Part shown: in pieces, positions 57,089 to 57,625 of the stretch
How positions within the stretch are numbered: the first letter of the stretch is position 1
Layout: each line of letters opens with the position of its first letter
Assembly: GCA_002286855.1 (NCBI GenBank)
Contig: NRSV01000114.1
Coordinates: 1 to 57,625 of the forward strand
Direction of reading: 5' to 3'
DNA length: 57,625 nt
Source: Bipolaris cookei
Taxonomy: Eukaryota > Ascomycota > Dothideomycetes > Pleosporales > Pleosporaceae
The notes under the pieces: model-generated
What the model was told of the DNA's origin: nothing
The model's input: the letters and a program-made list of their open reading frames with translations, nothing else
The model's database searches: none
Translations under genes and position numbers: made by a program

Positions 57089-57625
57089 ACGTAAAGCACC
57101 ACCGAGCCGGACACACCACCGAGCCGGACACTTTTTCTTGGCATCGCGAACATCACTTGCAAAGTAACATGTCCCAACTACGTAAAGATACATTAACTCA
57201 GAGAGAAGGCAGAATTACTCTTGCTATTCAGGCCTATCGTACGGGCCAGTTTAAGAGCATTCGACGCGCTGCTGCTGTCTACAACGTTCCTTTTCAGCGG
57301 CTTTCTGATCGGCTTAACAAAATCACTTTTCGACCCCAGATATCTCCAAACTGCCGCAAACTAACTATAATTGAAGAGCAAACAATTGTACGATATATTC
57401 TTGATCTAGACTCACGAGGATTTGCTCCCCGACTGTGTGAGGTAGCGGATATGGCAGAGAAACTACTGCGCGTACGAGATGGCCAACCTTTAGGCAAGAA
57501 CTGGGCAGAGCGATTTGTATCGCGTTCCGACGAGCTTAAAACAGCTTTCAATCGAGCAAAGGACCGCCAGAGAATACAGCAGGAAGATCCAGAGGTTATT
57601 AACGCGTGGTTTGAGCTTGTACGAG
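57089..57625 (+). mobile_element. pogo/Fot1-type transposon, 5' end, cut by window edge
   Basis: Starts ACGTAAAG directly after TA at 57087-57088. Two perfect adjacent copies of the 17-bp unit CACCACCGAGCCGGACA follow at 57097-57113 and 57114-57130. The transposase starts 38 bp later. The right part is outside the window. Confidence 0.75.
57169..57625 (+). CDS. pogo-type transposase, N-terminal 152 codons, runs off the window
   Basis: The frame from ATG 57169 is open to the last base. It contains the psq HTH (FKSIRRAAAVYNVPFQRLS), the CENP-B/Tc5-type DNA-binding region (KLTIIEEQTIVRYILDLD, GFAPRLCEVADM, GKNWAERFVSRSDEL) and the start of the core (EDPEVINAWFELV). It is diverged from the other families in the window: RRAG has become NKIT and CQPNSKKL has become ISPNCRKL. 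No stop or frameshift is seen in this part. Whether the nuclease core is intact cannot be seen. Confidence 0.8.
   Translation, partial: MSQLRKDTLTQREGRITLAIQAYRTGQFKSIRRAAAVYNVPFQRLSDRLNKITFRPQISPNCRKLTIIEEQTIVRYILDLDSRGFAPRLCEVADMAEKLLRVRDGQPLGKNWAERFVSRSDELKTAFNRAKDRQRIQQEDPEVINAWFELVR

Noticed and set aside
56950..57168. N-terminal extension of the right-edge transposase from ATG 56950
   Set aside because: Although in frame and stop-free, it would read through the element's terminal inverted repeat; ATG 57169 matches family N-termini.
1..57625. CRISPR arrays, rRNA, tRNA and bacterial-type operons
   Set aside because: No regularly spaced repeat arrays or tRNA/rRNA-like sequence were seen by eye, and the introns and gene types are eukaryotic. 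A tRNA scan was not run.

Overview
The window is genomic DNA of a filamentous ascomycete, most likely a Dothideomycete of the order Pleosporales. The evidence is short introns of 44 to 109 bp with GT..AG ends and CTRAY-type branch sites, a multimodular fungal non-ribosomal peptide synthetase (NRPS), a fungal-type ABCC transporter, and several fungal transposon families. The class call is inference from gene content, not from a marker gene.

Layout. (1) Positions 1-6019 are transposon-rich: two pogo/Fot1-type transposase pseudogenes on the minus strand, a solo LTR with 5-bp target duplications, a 3' relic of a pogo-type element and a 367-bp MITE-like deletion derivative. (2) Positions 6712-12436 hold an MFS transporter with one intron and a 1223-residue Ser-rich basic protein of unknown function. 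(3) Positions 15399-20427 (minus) encode a full-length ABCC exporter of 11 exons and about 1490 residues. (4) After a 4-kb spacer with no convincing gene, 24399-46503 (plus) is one giant NRPS gene. I resolved 8 exons joining in frame to 7203 residues with domain order T-E-C-A-T-C-A-T-E-C-A-T-C-A-T-E-C-T-C-T. Architecture and length fit the NPS4/AbNPS2 family of Pleosporales as I remember it. (5) From 46682 to the right edge transposons dominate: a pogo-type element split by a second, nested pogo-type element, a LINE-like gag ORF, two more solo LTRs, a further pogo relic, a frameshifted Tc1/mariner transposase and the 5' end of another pogo-type element. One ordinary gene sits among them, an MDR-family oxidoreductase at 52737-53789 (minus).

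How it may work together (inference): the NRPS and the ABCC transporter are divergent across a shared 4-kb intergenic region and form a plausible peptide synthesis and export pair. No tailoring enzyme or pathway regulator is visible nearby. The assembly line begins with a T-E pair that lacks an adenylation domain. It ends in C-T-C-T with one adenylation domain apparently replaced by a linker, and its last carrier domain lacks the phosphopantetheine serine (LGGDI instead of LGGDS).

The most unexpected DNA-level pattern is in the transposons. Four different pogo-type elements carry a motif repeated directly at exactly 17 bp within their terminal inverted repeats, and two of them have lost exactly one 17-bp unit at one end.
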